Shown here piece after piece: positions 45,901 through 54,476 of a DNA stretch of 64,000 nucleotides (position 1 is the stretch's first letter; each line of letters begins with the position of its first letter). Location: contig NC_089981.1 of the NCBI RefSeq assembly GCF_036417845.1, positions 8,883,501 through 8,947,500 of the forward strand, in the 5' to 3' direction. The translations under genes were made by a program, and so were the position numbers. The notes under the pieces were generated by a model. It had not been told where the DNA came from, did no database searches, and saw nothing but the letters and a program-made list of their open reading frames with translations. The DNA comes from Apteryx mantelli (Eukaryota > Chordata > Aves > Apterygiformes > Apterygidae).

Positions 45901-47324
45901 CTCCCAAAGGAAAAGCCTTGCTTCCTCTAGACCCTCCAGCTGTGCCAGCTACAATGCTGCAATTTTCCCATCATGGCCATCAATCGGAAAATCTTTTCAA
46001 GCATTACTGAGTGATGGGAGTGGCACTGCTATGGATCCCTGAGTACTATCACTATCCGTACACCAACCTGTTTGTTCTTCTGCAGCATGGGCTTTGCGAC
46101 GGAGCAGCCCTTTGCCTGTCAGGAGAAGATGGCCCTGAAGAAATGAAAAGCAGCAGTGAGCATGCACACTGGCCAAGAACTGCAGTGTGCGCAGGATACA
46201 GGCATCTCGATCCCAAAGGGAGAGTTTTACCTGCAGAATGAAGGCAAGGAATTTAAATGAAAGGTGTGGGGGGGGGGCGGGGGGGGTTGGGTGGGAGGTA
46301 TATGTCTTTTCATTTAGCAACCTCTAGCCCACTATCCACAAGAAATCAGCTCTTCCGAGAAACTGTGCATGGAACCTACTTTCCAGTGGATCCTGGGAGT
46401 ACATGATGGTCTTCCTGGGTCGAAGGTTATACTCCTTGCAGGGATCTTTGCCATCTTCCCCTTCTCCGCCTTCACCTTCTTGTGTTGCCCCTATGATTAT
46501 AGAACCTAGCGAGAACTTCTTATTTGTCTGTGCGCGTATAGCTTTTCATTCAACGTGTATGCCACTTCTGCACAAGAAATTCGTCCTTCAGAGAGGCTCT
46601 GCATATAGCCTACCTTCCAGTGGGGCTTGAGTGTCTTCAGCAGTTTGCCGCAGGTTAGATGGCTTTGGAGTATCTTCGCTGTCATCCTCTTCCTGCTCTT
46701 CATCGTCCTCTGAGGACCCTGTCATTACAGTACCAAGTCATCATTTCTTGTTTGTCTCTGCATATGCACATTTTCATTCAAGAACTTATAGCTCCACCCT
46801 TAAGCCCAAGGAATCAGCCCTTCTGACAAACTGCGCGCGTAACCCACATTCCAAAGGCTCTTGATACTGGACAACAGTATTCCTGCGCCGAAGGTTATAC
46901 TCCTTGTGAGCATCTTGGCCATCTTCCCCTTCTTGGTGTCCACCGGCCTTTGATGGCCCTACAATTACAGAACCTAGACATAGTTTCTGATTGCACTGTG
47001 TGTAGCTACATTTTCATTTAACATCTTCTATCCCCCTTCTACACGAGAGATTAGCCCTTCCGAGAAGCTGTGCCTATAACCTACTTTCCAGTGGAGCTTG
47101 ATAGCATACAACAGGCTTCCTTTCTCTCACACTATAGTGTGCCTATAGGGAGCAAGGATACAGGTTCTTTTAGACTGTGGTACACTTTGTAGGAAGTTCT
47201 TCTCAGCTGAGCGAAAAGTGCACTGGCATCATTGTGCTGTGTGAAATCCATTACTTACCGAAAAGGAGTAAGGTAAAGTCATTTTGACTTCTGCAAGGAC
47301 TCGCTCAGTCTGCCTGAGGTCCAT
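33949..47324 (-). CDS. ATAD2-like: ATAD2/ATAD2B-like AAA+ ATPase, bromodomain not seen
   Basis: The family (yeast Yta7, fission yeast Abo1, vertebrate ATAD2/ATAD2B) forms nuclear AAA+ hexamers that handle histone H3-H4 on chromatin. The model has about 20 minus-strand exons, each listed separately. From 47142 to 38164 nearly all have AG/GT borders and phases that join without a break. The order is: acidic N-terminal exons repeated in tandem, the linker, AAA1 with Walker A GPPGTGKT, Walker [10 protein letters not shown], sensor 1 IGATNRPD and RKPGRFDRE, then the lid, the degenerate AAA2, a glutamate-rich linker and the conserved C-terminal exons. Not found: the bromodomain and the ATAD2 N-terminus upstream of the acidic segment. 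The donor at 38768-38769 is TT instead of GT. A CR1 copy sits at 34723-36630. AAA1 looks constrained, so a shortened working protein is possible. Decay is the alternative. Confidence 0.8.
34269..34397 (-). CDS. ATAD2-like: penultimate conserved exon
   Basis: 129 bp, acceptor ttttttcttcag, donor GAG|gtactt. It encodes [43 protein letters not shown], aligning with the C-terminal LLKTVVKKSQNYNIFQLENL...QCIYRHRKDHDKTSLIQ of ATAD2. Phase 0 at both ends. Confidence 0.93.
34723..36630 (-). mobile_element. CR1 LINE, 5' truncated, long RT frame
   Basis: Non-LTR retrotransposon in the same orientation as the ATAD2-like gene. The 3' tail (plus strand cacacagaatcacacagaat, then ggttggaagggacctctgg) marks the element's 3' end near 34723-34735. 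A 551-codon frame (34808-36463) covers the reverse transcriptase: [65 protein letters not shown], and the catalytic FADD. It then runs to the usual CR1 C-terminus ([14 protein letters not shown]). Upstream of 36463 the frame shifts by one base but continues as CR1 ([19 protein letters not shown]). The endonuclease is missing, so the copy is 5' truncated near 36620-36650. It appears comparatively young. Confidence 0.95.
36640..37877. other. Intron-like sequence where a bromodomain is expected
   Basis: Apart from the possible basic exon at 36906-37004, I see no exon. I read the minus strand for bromodomain hallmarks (the DTFRELRIFLR start, the PMDLSSV loop, the EYNPD motif) and found none. A-rich text at 37826-37860 gives a polypyrimidine run on the gene strand. 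Confidence 0.5.
36906..37004 (-). CDS. ATAD2-like: possible basic C-terminal exon
   Basis: Acceptor ctgcctgcag at about 37005 and a donor near AGG|gtaggt. One frame is open: [20 protein letters not shown] then [13 protein letters not shown], a lysine/arginine-rich nuclear-signal-like text such as lies after the bromodomain in ATAD2. The borders and membership are inference. Confidence 0.3.
37878..38016 (-). CDS. ATAD2-like: glutamate-rich linker exon, 3' end uncertain
   Basis: Acceptor gactgaag at 38018-38017. It encodes [20 protein letters not shown] then [13 protein letters not shown], matching the LPVAPPPEPR...EEVKRLEEQEED stretch just before the bromodomain. After that it departs from the family ([11 protein letters not shown]...) instead of continuing into the DTFRELRIFLR bromodomain start. 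No strong donor is obvious, so the end is approximate. Confidence 0.6.
38164..38299 (-). CDS. ATAD2-like: AAA2 exon 3
   Basis: Acceptor cccacctcag, donor GCAG|gtgagc. It encodes [45 protein letters not shown], matching VQELFIRDYGEIFNVQ...FFEDLILKQAAKPP. Phase 0 to phase 1. Confidence 0.93.
38770..38958 (-). CDS. ATAD2-like: AAA2 exon 2, donor lost
   Basis: Acceptor cttttgaccag. It encodes [40 protein letters not shown], then [18 protein letters not shown] (63 codons, phase 0). The next exon continues in phase 0 at the expected point, but after GAG GAA the sequence is TTTCTC, with no GT. Reading through gives 14 new residues and a TAA by 38728. A weak in-frame GT follows ATSD (GAT|gtttgc) and would drop ten residues. 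Confidence 0.85.
39794..39989 (-). CDS. ATAD2-like: AAA2 exon 1
   Basis: Acceptor ttgttttgcag, donor CACAG|gtacct. It encodes [40 protein letters not shown], ending [25 protein letters not shown] is the degenerate P-loop of the second AAA domain, as in the family. Phase 2 to phase 0. Confidence 0.94.
41157..41262 (-). CDS. ATAD2-like: inter-AAA linker exon
   Basis: Acceptor atttcttag, donor AACAG|gtaact. It encodes [20 protein letters not shown] and then a Gln/Lys stretch to TFLNCN, comparable to the acidic ESDLAYSDDD...FLHLN linker of ATAD2. Phase 1 to phase 2. Confidence 0.8.
41727..42041 (-). CDS. ATAD2-like: AAA1 lid exon 2 and linker
   Basis: 315 bp, acceptor gttgctcag, donor AGCCAG|gtaggg. 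It encodes [40 protein letters not shown] and on to [20 protein letters not shown] and [20 protein letters not shown], matching ATAD2 throughout. Phase 1 to phase 1. Confidence 0.95.
42436..42526 (-). CDS. ATAD2-like: AAA1 lid exon 1
   Basis: Acceptor ggtttgtag, donor GTCG|gtaaga. It encodes [20 protein letters not shown] then [10 protein letters not shown], the lid helices after AAA1. Phase 0 to phase 1. Confidence 0.93.
42954..43032. repeat. (AAAAAG)n hexamer microsatellite
   Basis: About 11-12 near-perfect units, lying in the ATAD2-like intron between exons 43440-43599 and 42436-42526. On the gene strand this is a (CTTTTT)n polypyrimidine run. The short lysine/arginine-rich open frame over it is an artefact. 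Confidence 0.97.
43440..43599 (-). CDS. ATAD2-like: AAA1 sensor-1 / arginine-finger exon
   Basis: Acceptor tttggtag, donor AAAGAG|gtaagg. It encodes [53 protein letters not shown]. The sensor-1 Asn and the RKPGRFDRE arginine-finger motif are intact. Phase 2 to phase 0. Confidence 0.95.
43960..44048 (-). CDS. ATAD2-like: AAA1 Walker B exon
   Basis: Acceptor cttccag, donor CACAG|gtactt. It encodes [20 protein letters not shown] then RSSRQDQIH. The Walker B DE pair needed for ATP hydrolysis is intact. Phase 0 to phase 2. Confidence 0.95.
44351..44525 (-). CDS. ATAD2-like: AAA1 Walker A exon
   Basis: 175 bp. Acceptor catgttgcag, donor CGGCAG|gtaagg. It encodes [20 protein letters not shown] and then [20 protein letters not shown], followed by the [15 protein letters not shown] segment. 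The P-loop GPPGTGKT and the pore-loop FMRKGAD region are unchanged from family consensus. Confidence 0.95.
44972..45007. repeat. A-rich tract
   Basis: A-run followed by gaaaaaagaaaaaag, in the ATAD2-like intron between exons 45075-45190 and 44351-44525. Confidence 0.85.
45075..45190 (-). CDS. ATAD2-like: start of AAA1
   Basis: Acceptor tctctttag and donor CCCAG|gtaacg. It encodes [39 protein letters not shown]. FxxVGG...LKEMVxFPLLYPE is the canonical beginning of this family's AAA1. Phase 0 to phase 2. Confidence 0.92.
45422..45515 (-). CDS. ATAD2-like: pre-AAA1 exon
   Basis: Acceptor ttccccaaag and donor TTCG|gtaagc. [20 protein letters not shown] then ADPVQIQSS aligns with KDELKGIYKDRMKIGASL...DPMQLDSS of ATAD2, just before the first AAA domain. 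Phase 2 to phase 0. Confidence 0.8.
46068..46134 (-). CDS. ATAD2-like: linker exon after acidic modules
   Basis: Acceptor tttcttcag and donor AACAG|gttggt. It encodes [20 protein letters not shown], resembling the GPASPARPRYRL...PYCKRMNRR stretch of ATAD2. It starts in phase 1 and ends in phase 2, fitting both neighbours. The serine-rich segment that follows in ATAD2 seems to be missing. Confidence 0.65.
46266..46297. repeat. G-rich tract (C-rich on gene strand)
   Basis: Plus-strand runs of G broken by single C and TT, ending ttgggtggg. It lies in the intron between acidic unit 4 and the linker exon, and could form a G-quadruplex on the non-transcribed (plus) side. Confidence 0.85.
46380..46490 (-). 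CDS. ATAD2-like: acidic-module exon, unit 4
   Basis: 111 bp, phase 1 to phase 1, acceptor aatcatag, donor A|gtaggt. It encodes [19 protein letters not shown] and then [17 protein letters not shown]. It is the closest relative of unit 2. Confidence 0.8.
46614..46718 (-). CDS. ATAD2-like: acidic-module exon, unit 3
   Basis: 105 bp, phase 1 to phase 1, acceptor aatgacag, donor G|gtaggc. It is the most acidic unit ([18 protein letters not shown]), followed by a diverged [15 protein letters not shown]. The arginine/lysine motif is partly lost here. Confidence 0.78.
46848..46958 (-). CDS. ATAD2-like: acidic-module exon, unit 2
   Basis: 111 bp, phase 1 to phase 1, acceptor attgtag, donor T|gtgggt. 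It encodes a Gly/Glu/Asp stretch ([13 protein letters not shown]) and then [17 protein letters not shown]. It is homologous to units 3 and 4, including flanking intron sequence. Confidence 0.8.
47085..47142 (-). CDS. ATAD2-like: acidic-module exon, unit 1 (short)
   Basis: Acceptor tccctatag and donor A|gtaggt (A from CTG GAA A). It encodes [17 protein letters not shown], matching the basic YYLRQRK...YQAPLE motif that closes the acidic region of ATAD2. It runs from phase 0 to phase 1, and only the C-terminal half of the module is present. Confidence 0.75.
47259..47324 (-). CDS. ATAD2-like: candidate first coding exon
   Basis: ATG at 47324-47322 opens 22 codons ([20 protein letters not shown] and two more) to a strong donor TCG|gtaagt. 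It ends in phase 0, matching the next exon. No clear homology to the ATAD2 N-terminus, so it may instead be an internal exon or not real. Confidence 0.35.
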
Positions 47325-49400
47325 TCTTCCTCAGAACCTGAACTCAAAGAGCATATGAACCACAAATGGACTTTTGTAAGCATGGAAGTAAAGCTCTTTA
47401 CTTTTGCAGAAGTTTCTCAGGCAAAGAAAATTGCTGAAGACAACAATGTAAATCTCCTGCGAGTGAAGCAAGCGTTTGGTTCACAGGAGAATATGTAAAT
47501 TACTGAGCCCACAGACATAAGGGGCAGAAGTTGGAAGGTCTGGTTGGAAAGATGATCCAAAACCGAAAACAGCAGCAACAGGGAAATACACAGGAGCCGT
47601 CTGCAAATTCTTCAGACACGAAGCACCTTTACAAGTGCTCCTCTCATGCACCTTCCCAGTGCTCAAAGACTCCAGTAGCCATGACTGTCCACCTCCAAAA
47701 CACTCCTGTCAAACCAGGTTGGCTCCACAATGCCAAGGACCACAGGTGTGACAGCGGCAAAGGAGGAAAGAGTTATTGGAGCGAGGACCAAAGGTCCTAT
47801 GACCGCAGCTGACAAGGGACTAGTAACACGGGGGTGGACGCACTGCCGGGGAGCAAAGATTCTAAACGTGCAAATTCTGCAGCCCTGACAGCGCCATATT
47901 ATGGAGGGCTCCCGCAGGCAGCAATTCCCAGCAGCACTGAGGACTTCCCTAGGGGCACAGAGGGAATTCCCAGCCTACCGAGTTAGTCCAAAGAGCTCTT
48001 GTGGCAGGAAGAAACGCTCCTCTCCAACGACCTGCTGGGAAGGTCACCAAACAGCATCTCGCACTGTCCCACCACCTCCTCTCGCCTTCTCCTGCTCGCT
48101 GCACAGCAGCTGCTCCAGAGCAGAGCAGGGCAGGGCAGGGCAGAGTCATGGCGAGAGCAGCCCCAAGCACCTGGGCTCAGCTCAGGCTGCCAGGGCCATA
48201 TGGGGAGGGCGCAGCTGTTGCTGCGATGCACCGCGTGATGCCCCAGGCCATGTCACAGAGGGGCTGCAGGGACTCCTTGACCCCCCAGGTGCTGCCAAGG
48301 TGGGCCCTGCAAGGGCAAGGGGAGCTGCCTGGGGCACTTTAGGGAGCTGCCCGCACCTCACTGCCCACTCCCCAAGGACAACAGGGGGCACGGGGAGCCA
48401 CAGGAGGGGTCCCCCAGGCTGGGGCTCACCTCAGGCATGCCACTCCCGCAGTGTCCCCAGATCAGGGTTGCGGGGCTACAACTGCTGGCAAGGAGAGGCT
48501 CTGCTCAGGAAGGAAGGCCTAAATGAGCAAGTGGATGAATGAAGAGGAAGACTGTGACTGCACTCTCTCAGCCTCTGGGGAGGAAGGGCCAACTCCTAGC
48601 TGTTGCTTCCCTAGGCCACAGGCATGGAGATGGCATGGCCTAGTGAAGGAGCAGAGGGGTTTGCTCTCTCACCCTGAAAACTGTGTTAAGGCAAATCCAC
48701 CATGAATGCCTCCAAACGGTGTCAAAGCCTGGGAAAATCAAGAAAAAAAAAAAGCGCTTATCGGAAAGGTCATTTCTTTCCCTCAGCACTAAATTCTCTC
48801 TGCGTTAGAGACGACGTCTGTGAATCCTGGTCTTGGGGTGGGTTCTAATTGGGGGGGTTTTGAAGATGTGATCCTAACAGGGCAAAATAAAAAGAAGGGT
48901 GGCACCAGGTGGAGATTATCACTGGAGCCCCAAAAGCCCATTTCCATTCTAAAGTCACTCGTTTTGCAGAAGAAAAATGTGATGCTCAGATGGAGCCTGC
49001 AACACTCGCAGTGCCATCCCACCGCTTGGGTTCCCAGTGGAGGAGACTGAGAGCAGCTTCCCATCTACAGCATGACAACGCAGTATCACACACCTGAACA
49101 AGGCACGGGAATAATGCCTGCACGCAGTACATTCTGGTGACCCTCTCTGGTTACTTCTCAGTCTGCCCGGAGGGTGGTCCGAGGAGCGGCCGGCCCTCTG
49201 GCCTCTTCGGAAGGAAACGATGCCTGAGGTCTTTGCTTTCTCACCTGCCTGGTAAGCACTGCAGGCTGAGAGACCCCTTGCAGAAGCAGAAGAGATAGCT
49301 GAGATGGCTGCATGGAAAGCAGAGTGGCTTTACACCGAGTGCCTGAAAGGCATCCCCTGCACATTATTTTCCGCCCTGCAAATCTGAGGGAGCCTCAAAG
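47325..49400. other. Upstream of ATAD2-like gene, no gene seen
   Basis: A promoter or noncoding first exon is expected here or further right, but none can be placed. The sequence is moderately GC-rich around 47900-48500 without a clear CpG island. Overlapping frames show no domain. Confidence 0.5.
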
Positions 49401-51000
49401 GAAGCAATGGAGTGAGCGAGACAGTGGGAGCAGAGCTGAGTTCCTACTGACCCCCCTTGCCCCAACTCTCCAGCTGCAGAGGTCTGTGGAAGGGGCACGG
49501 TGCCTTCGGCAGCAGCACTGACTGCAGAAGAGAGAAGCTGTAGAGGGGAAGTGAGTGTGAGTGGGGGAAAGGGAGGGGATGCGAGCGTGCCGGGAGGTGA
49601 ATGGAGGGGACGGAAGCACAGAGGGAAGGGAATGGAGGGGCTGAGGGTGCGCGTGGCGAGCAACGGAGGGGATCAGAGGAAGCCTTGGGGGAAATAGAAG
49701 GGAGGAGAGTGCTGAGGGCGGGGAAAGCAGGGGGCTCAGGTGCTCATGGAGGGAAACAGAAGGAACCTGAGGATGCAGGGAGAGGACTGGAGGAGACTTT
49801 AGCAGGTGTGAGGGGACCAGAGCATCAGAACATGCATGGAGAAGGGATCTAAGGTCACACAAAGGAGCCTGGAGTGTGCCAAGGTGGCGATCGAGGTGGT
49901 TGCAAGGCACACGACTGCACGCCCCCGGAAAGCAGACAGCAACGCACTGGCTGCATAGAGCCCATGGCTTTAAGCTGGCAGGAAGGCAGCGCCCTCAGGA
50001 TGCCAGCACCTCGGCTCTGCCACACCAGGGCTGGGCTGGCGGCAGCCACCCTCCCAGCATGCCTTGGGGCATCCCCATGGCATGCTGGGAGCAGGGCTGC
50101 TATGGGGCACCACGGCTCAGCCCGGGGAGATGCGGCCCCTGCCCCCGTGGAGCCCCAACCAGCTCTTTCCCCCTGCCCCACAGCCCCAGCCCAGACCTCC
50201 TGGCCCATGGCCCCAGCTGCCACTCACTGCCCCAAGGCCCCAGCTCTGTCCCGGTGCCCCACAGAGCCCAACACAGAGACCTCCTGCCCCACAGCCCCAG
50301 CTCGAACCTCCACAGCAGGGGCCCACAGGGGCAGTGACTGTGGCAGATTTCGAGCACCGTGCACTCTGGCCTCCGTTCCCAAGGCTCTGCCAGGGGGATT
50401 GCCAGCACGGCCCCCAAGAAAGCAGCCTCCACGTCAGCCCCTGCTGTTCCTCTCTGCAGAGGAGGCAGGACCTTCTGCCTGAAGCACTGGCTGGGGCCCC
50501 AGGAGCTGCAGATGCTCTGTGGTGTGAAGGAGGTGCCTGGGCAGGAAGAAGCTGGCGGAGGAGGAATTGTGCCCCAAAAGCAGGAATTCCCTCATCCTCC
50601 TCTGGCCCTCCGGCACGTGCGTTGACACTTGCTGGTGAGTCGTGGGGACGTGTCACGTGGCAGGGCTGGACGCCATGGCACAGTGCTCAGGCTTCATGCT
50701 TGTTGGGAACGGCAGGCTCCAGGCTGAGGGTGGGAAGTGGAAGGAGAGGCACCCCTCGGTTTTCAGGCATGCCCACATTGCCTACTGCATTGCCACCGTG
50801 GCCTCTGTGAAAAGCCTGTGCAGAGAGTGTGCAGCGTGACATGAGCAAGGGCAGGTTTGCAGGGGGGAGTGGGGCTGAGAGGCGAGCATGTAGACAGCTG
50901 GGACCAGATGGCGCCAGTGTGCAGGGGTGCACTTCTGTGTCCTTCAGCCCCCAGTCAAAGTGATGACTTGTGGTCTCCAAAACCAGCAGACTGGCTTTCA
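49401..51000. other. GC-rich block with imperfect proline-type repeats
   Basis: 49550-49850 is G/A-rich on the plus strand, and 50140-50330 repeats cccacagccccagc-like phrases. The long frames on both strands (for example 50064-50810 plus) are compositional and have no domain. I do not call a gene. Confidence 0.5.
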
Positions 51001-54000
51001 CCTGGCAGCCTTTACACCCATTTGAGCACCAGCCAGCACTGTTCCTCTTAGCAGTTCATTGCTCCTGAATAGCAGGCAAGGAGCATTGTGGGCAAAGGGG
51101 GCCGCCCATATGAAATCTGGAGAGCCGCAGTGTTCACAGCAGAGCTTGTCCGTTCATGGGTATCCCCAGAGCTCTGCAGATGCAGGAGCCAAAGGGAGTC
51201 CTGGGAGGATGCCTTTTGGCTTAACGAAGCTTTGTGTCAGGCAGCCCCTGCCTCGTTTGATCCTAGCTTTGGATCTCAAAACAAATAGAAAGCTCGGAAG
51301 GAGAGGAAAAGTCTTTTTATGCATGCCATACTGCTGTTGAGATTTGTTTAGGCCTCTTCTTTGCACTGTGCATGCTACTGCATTGTGTAACCCTGCAGAC
51401 TGGTGCTTCCACCGAGGGTCCTTAGCCTTATACCTGAGGAGCTGTCACTATGGGGTTTATGTAGGCATCAGAGGGGCAAATGTGTGTCTGGAGAAGGGCT
51501 TTGTTCAGCCCTCTCATGCCACACCAGGACTATGTTCCTGGAGTAATGCGATCAAAGCAATCTGATTTTGACTAATAGTGGGATTAATGAGCTTTGTCAG
51601 GTCTTGAGCTGTCCGACTAAGGATGCTCGTTATGAGCCCAGGCCAATTACAGACTTAGCTGCTGCCTTCAGACATGGGGCTGAGAACGATCCTTTTTTCT
51701 TTCATGGCCATTTGTGTTTCAGACATAGAGACAAGATGCTCTGAGGTAGTTCTGTTGCAAGGGAATACTCCCTCCCTGCAGCTCACATTGCAGGTGGGCT
51801 CCATCCTCCCTGCTAGGCTCCCTCAGAATGTTCTTTGTTCTAAAATTAAATGAAAAATTGGGTTTCTAAGTAATGGCGGCAAAATTGCCAAGACCCCAAC
51901 AGAGCAGAATCCTGGAAAATTTCAGTGGGGCATAAATGGAGGTGGTCACTGAAGGAGTGGGGCAGGGAAGGAAGAACAGCCCCCTCCCCAAACTGGCAAT
52001 TGTGTCCTTGTTTTTTTCTGTGTCCTTAGCAGTGGGTAGTGAATTCCAGCTCTTCAGGGCTGTCCCTGCACAACTCTGTGGCCTCCTTTCGGGTTTGGCA
52101 ACAAAATTCAACTGCCGAGAAGCCTGTCAGCCAGCCCTTCAAGTCTACCAGTGCAACTCTTATCCTAAACCCTACCCGACAAGCACGCCATAGTTCCATT
52201 AAGGATCCCAAATCCTATTTTCCACTGCCATGTTCCCTATGAGATCAAAGATCAAGAATACCTCGAGCCCACCTCCGCCATATGTGTCAACTCACAGACC
52301 CAAGTGAGGGCTGCTACCTACAGACTTGGAAATAGAGAGTTCAGTCCCCTGTCCTGCAAAGACCTTTGGCATCCCAGACTATTTTCACACAATGTCAGAC
52401 CGTGCAGACATACCACTTGCCCCCACCCGTGATCATGAGCTCTAACCTTATTATAGTGCAATGCCTTTCAAACTGAAGAACTCAGCACTGAGGATAAGCT
52501 GGCTGCTGTTGCAAGGCCATGGCTGAAGAAGGTAGAGTCCAGGGGGTGGGGGAACCTGGATGTGTTGGTGGCCGGACAGGCTACAGCCAACACGGAGGGG
52601 GTCTGTGAAGTAAGTGCCAAGGTCTGGCTGAACTCCTGGAGCAAGGGACTCAGCTGAGGAAGACTCCAGGGGCTGTTTGGGGAAAGAATGGTCCCGCTGT
52701 GGTGGCCTGGTTAGGTTGTGCGTGAGGACGCTGACTCTGGATGGAGGGAAGGCAAAGGAAGGGAGGAGAGGACTAAAAGGAGACATGGCTCAGCCTAGCA
52801 GGAGGAGAAGAAATGAGTAATTGGAGCAAGTGACAGAAGCAAGTGTGAGAAGCGCAGTTCAGGGCACTACCTAGATAAGCTCAAGCAGCTGGAAGTCCAC
52901 ACTGGCACTCAACCTAGCCTCCACAGGTAACGACACAGACTGTGAATGCTCATAATGGCAGAACTGAGCTGAGGCCAGGGTTTACCTTGTTTCAAGCAAT
53001 GACAGGCTGTGAGGCGATCAGAAATTGCAAAAAAGTCATTTGCGCATCCTCTGCAGACATGTCCCTCGTTTGTAGCTGGCTAACTCTGCTCCTAAATTCA
53101 CTGTTTCCACCATTCTGTTATTTCTCCCTGAAGTCCAGCTGAGCCCCTTCACTTTTGGGCCATAGCCGCCTGCTGCTATTTCAGTCTGCCCTCAAACCCA
53201 TGCATATCTGAAGACCTCTTTCCCAAAAGCTGTTCCTGTGAGGTAATTACATACTCAGTTGTTTCCAGTTGATAAACCTCGTGTGCTTAGAGGTGCATGC
53301 GATGGACACACATGCAGAATTACCACTACCTTAATAGCCCTGGTATTCCTCCACACATCCCACAGTGCCTCCGTCTTCCCACAGGTCCCCTTCCCGCTTC
53401 CAGCACAACATCTCCCAAGGAAAAATAAATAAATAAATAAACAAATCATCTCTGTAAGTGCTCCTATTCCCATGTTTTTAGCACTTCCTTTTAAACCAAC
53501 TGCCCAGCTAGTCAGCTGGTATAGTTTGACTTTGATCCATTGTTACATTTGAGATGGAGAAGCACTTCCAGTTTCCAAAGCATTTTTCAAACCTACTTTC
53601 TTGTCTGGTTTCATTTAATTTGAAACACACTCTACTATTACATACTATATGACTGTATTGCAATGTCTATGGTATACATTCTGAAATATCTAATAATTTC
53701 TTTATTGAAATTAAATGATTCAAAATGATCAAAGTGAAGCATTTTGATTTTTCTCAATTGAAATTTAGCATAATTGACCCAGAAGACATTTCAGTGTTTC
53801 AACATTGCTCTCTCATGCAAAAGGAAGATTAGAGAAGTAGGAATTCACCATTGAAGAGAAACAGTATTTGCCCAAAGATGGGAGATCTTTGGAGAGCAGC
53901 CTCCACCAGGAATATCAATGACTCCCCCACTGCTTCTGACCTTCCTTCTCTTTCTGCAGGTGTGGGAGTGAGGGCAAATTTAAAATAGCATTTAAAATAC

Positions 54001-54476
54001 CAGCAGGAAATTAGTGGAAATGGAAAATGTCCCATGTCCCTGTAAGATGAGTTTGCAAGAGAGAGATGATGAATTATCTTCTTGAATGGCCTGTCTCCTT
54101 CTATTGCTACAAAGGCAGCTTAGACAACTAGATTAGATTTAGTCACCTAACTTTTAAATAGCTTAACTGCAGGGAGATGAATCCCATCTGCTGTATAGAC
54201 ATGTGGCATGTGCTCAAGATCCATGATGGGTCTGGATCTACTGCACAGCTCTGTCCAGGAGATGCATTTCACATTCTCTGAAATATCACACTGAGCTGCA
54301 CCGTGTGCTGTTCTGACTGTCTTTATGTGCACAGTAAACTATGCACATCCCGAAATCTGGGATGCATGGAGCCTAATCAACATGACATGGAGAAAGCATG
54401 TGTGAAATTGCACGTGCATGTGTAAAAAAACAAGAACAAAAACCCTTCCCTGGAAATCCACCAGCCTTACCCTCCC
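51001..54476. other. Intergenic left of copy B, no gene seen
   Basis: Unique sequence apart from an (AAAT)n tract at 53421-53446. It becomes AT-rich from about 53.5 kb, similar in composition to the duplicated segment that follows. Confidence 0.5.
53421..53446. repeat. (AAAT)n microsatellite
   Basis: About five aaat units followed by aaac, in noncoding DNA. Confidence 0.9.

Larger units (their letters stand above)
46378..47100 (-). repeat. Tandem exon-plus-intron repeat, about 238-bp units
   Basis: Donor-side landmarks recur at about 46378, 46612, 46846 and 47084. Introns are homologous as well: each has an aatgaaaa motif before the acceptor, a tcggaagggctaatct / tctcggaagagctgattt / tctgaaggacgaattt / tcagaagggctgattc motif after the donor, and gtctaggttctgtaat- or gctaggttctataat-type text at the acceptor in two units. 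Three full units and one partial unit (the most 5') are present. Confidence 0.85.

Noticed and set aside
46261..47150. CRISPR-like regular spacing of repeats
   Set aside because: The roughly 238-bp periodic units are exon-plus-intron duplicates in a vertebrate gene, not short direct repeats with spacers.
50064..50810. 248-codon plus-strand frame and overlapping 202-, 179- and 153-codon frames
   Set aside because: Proline/alanine-rich text from imperfect cccacagccccag repeats. It is open on both strands and has no conserved domain.
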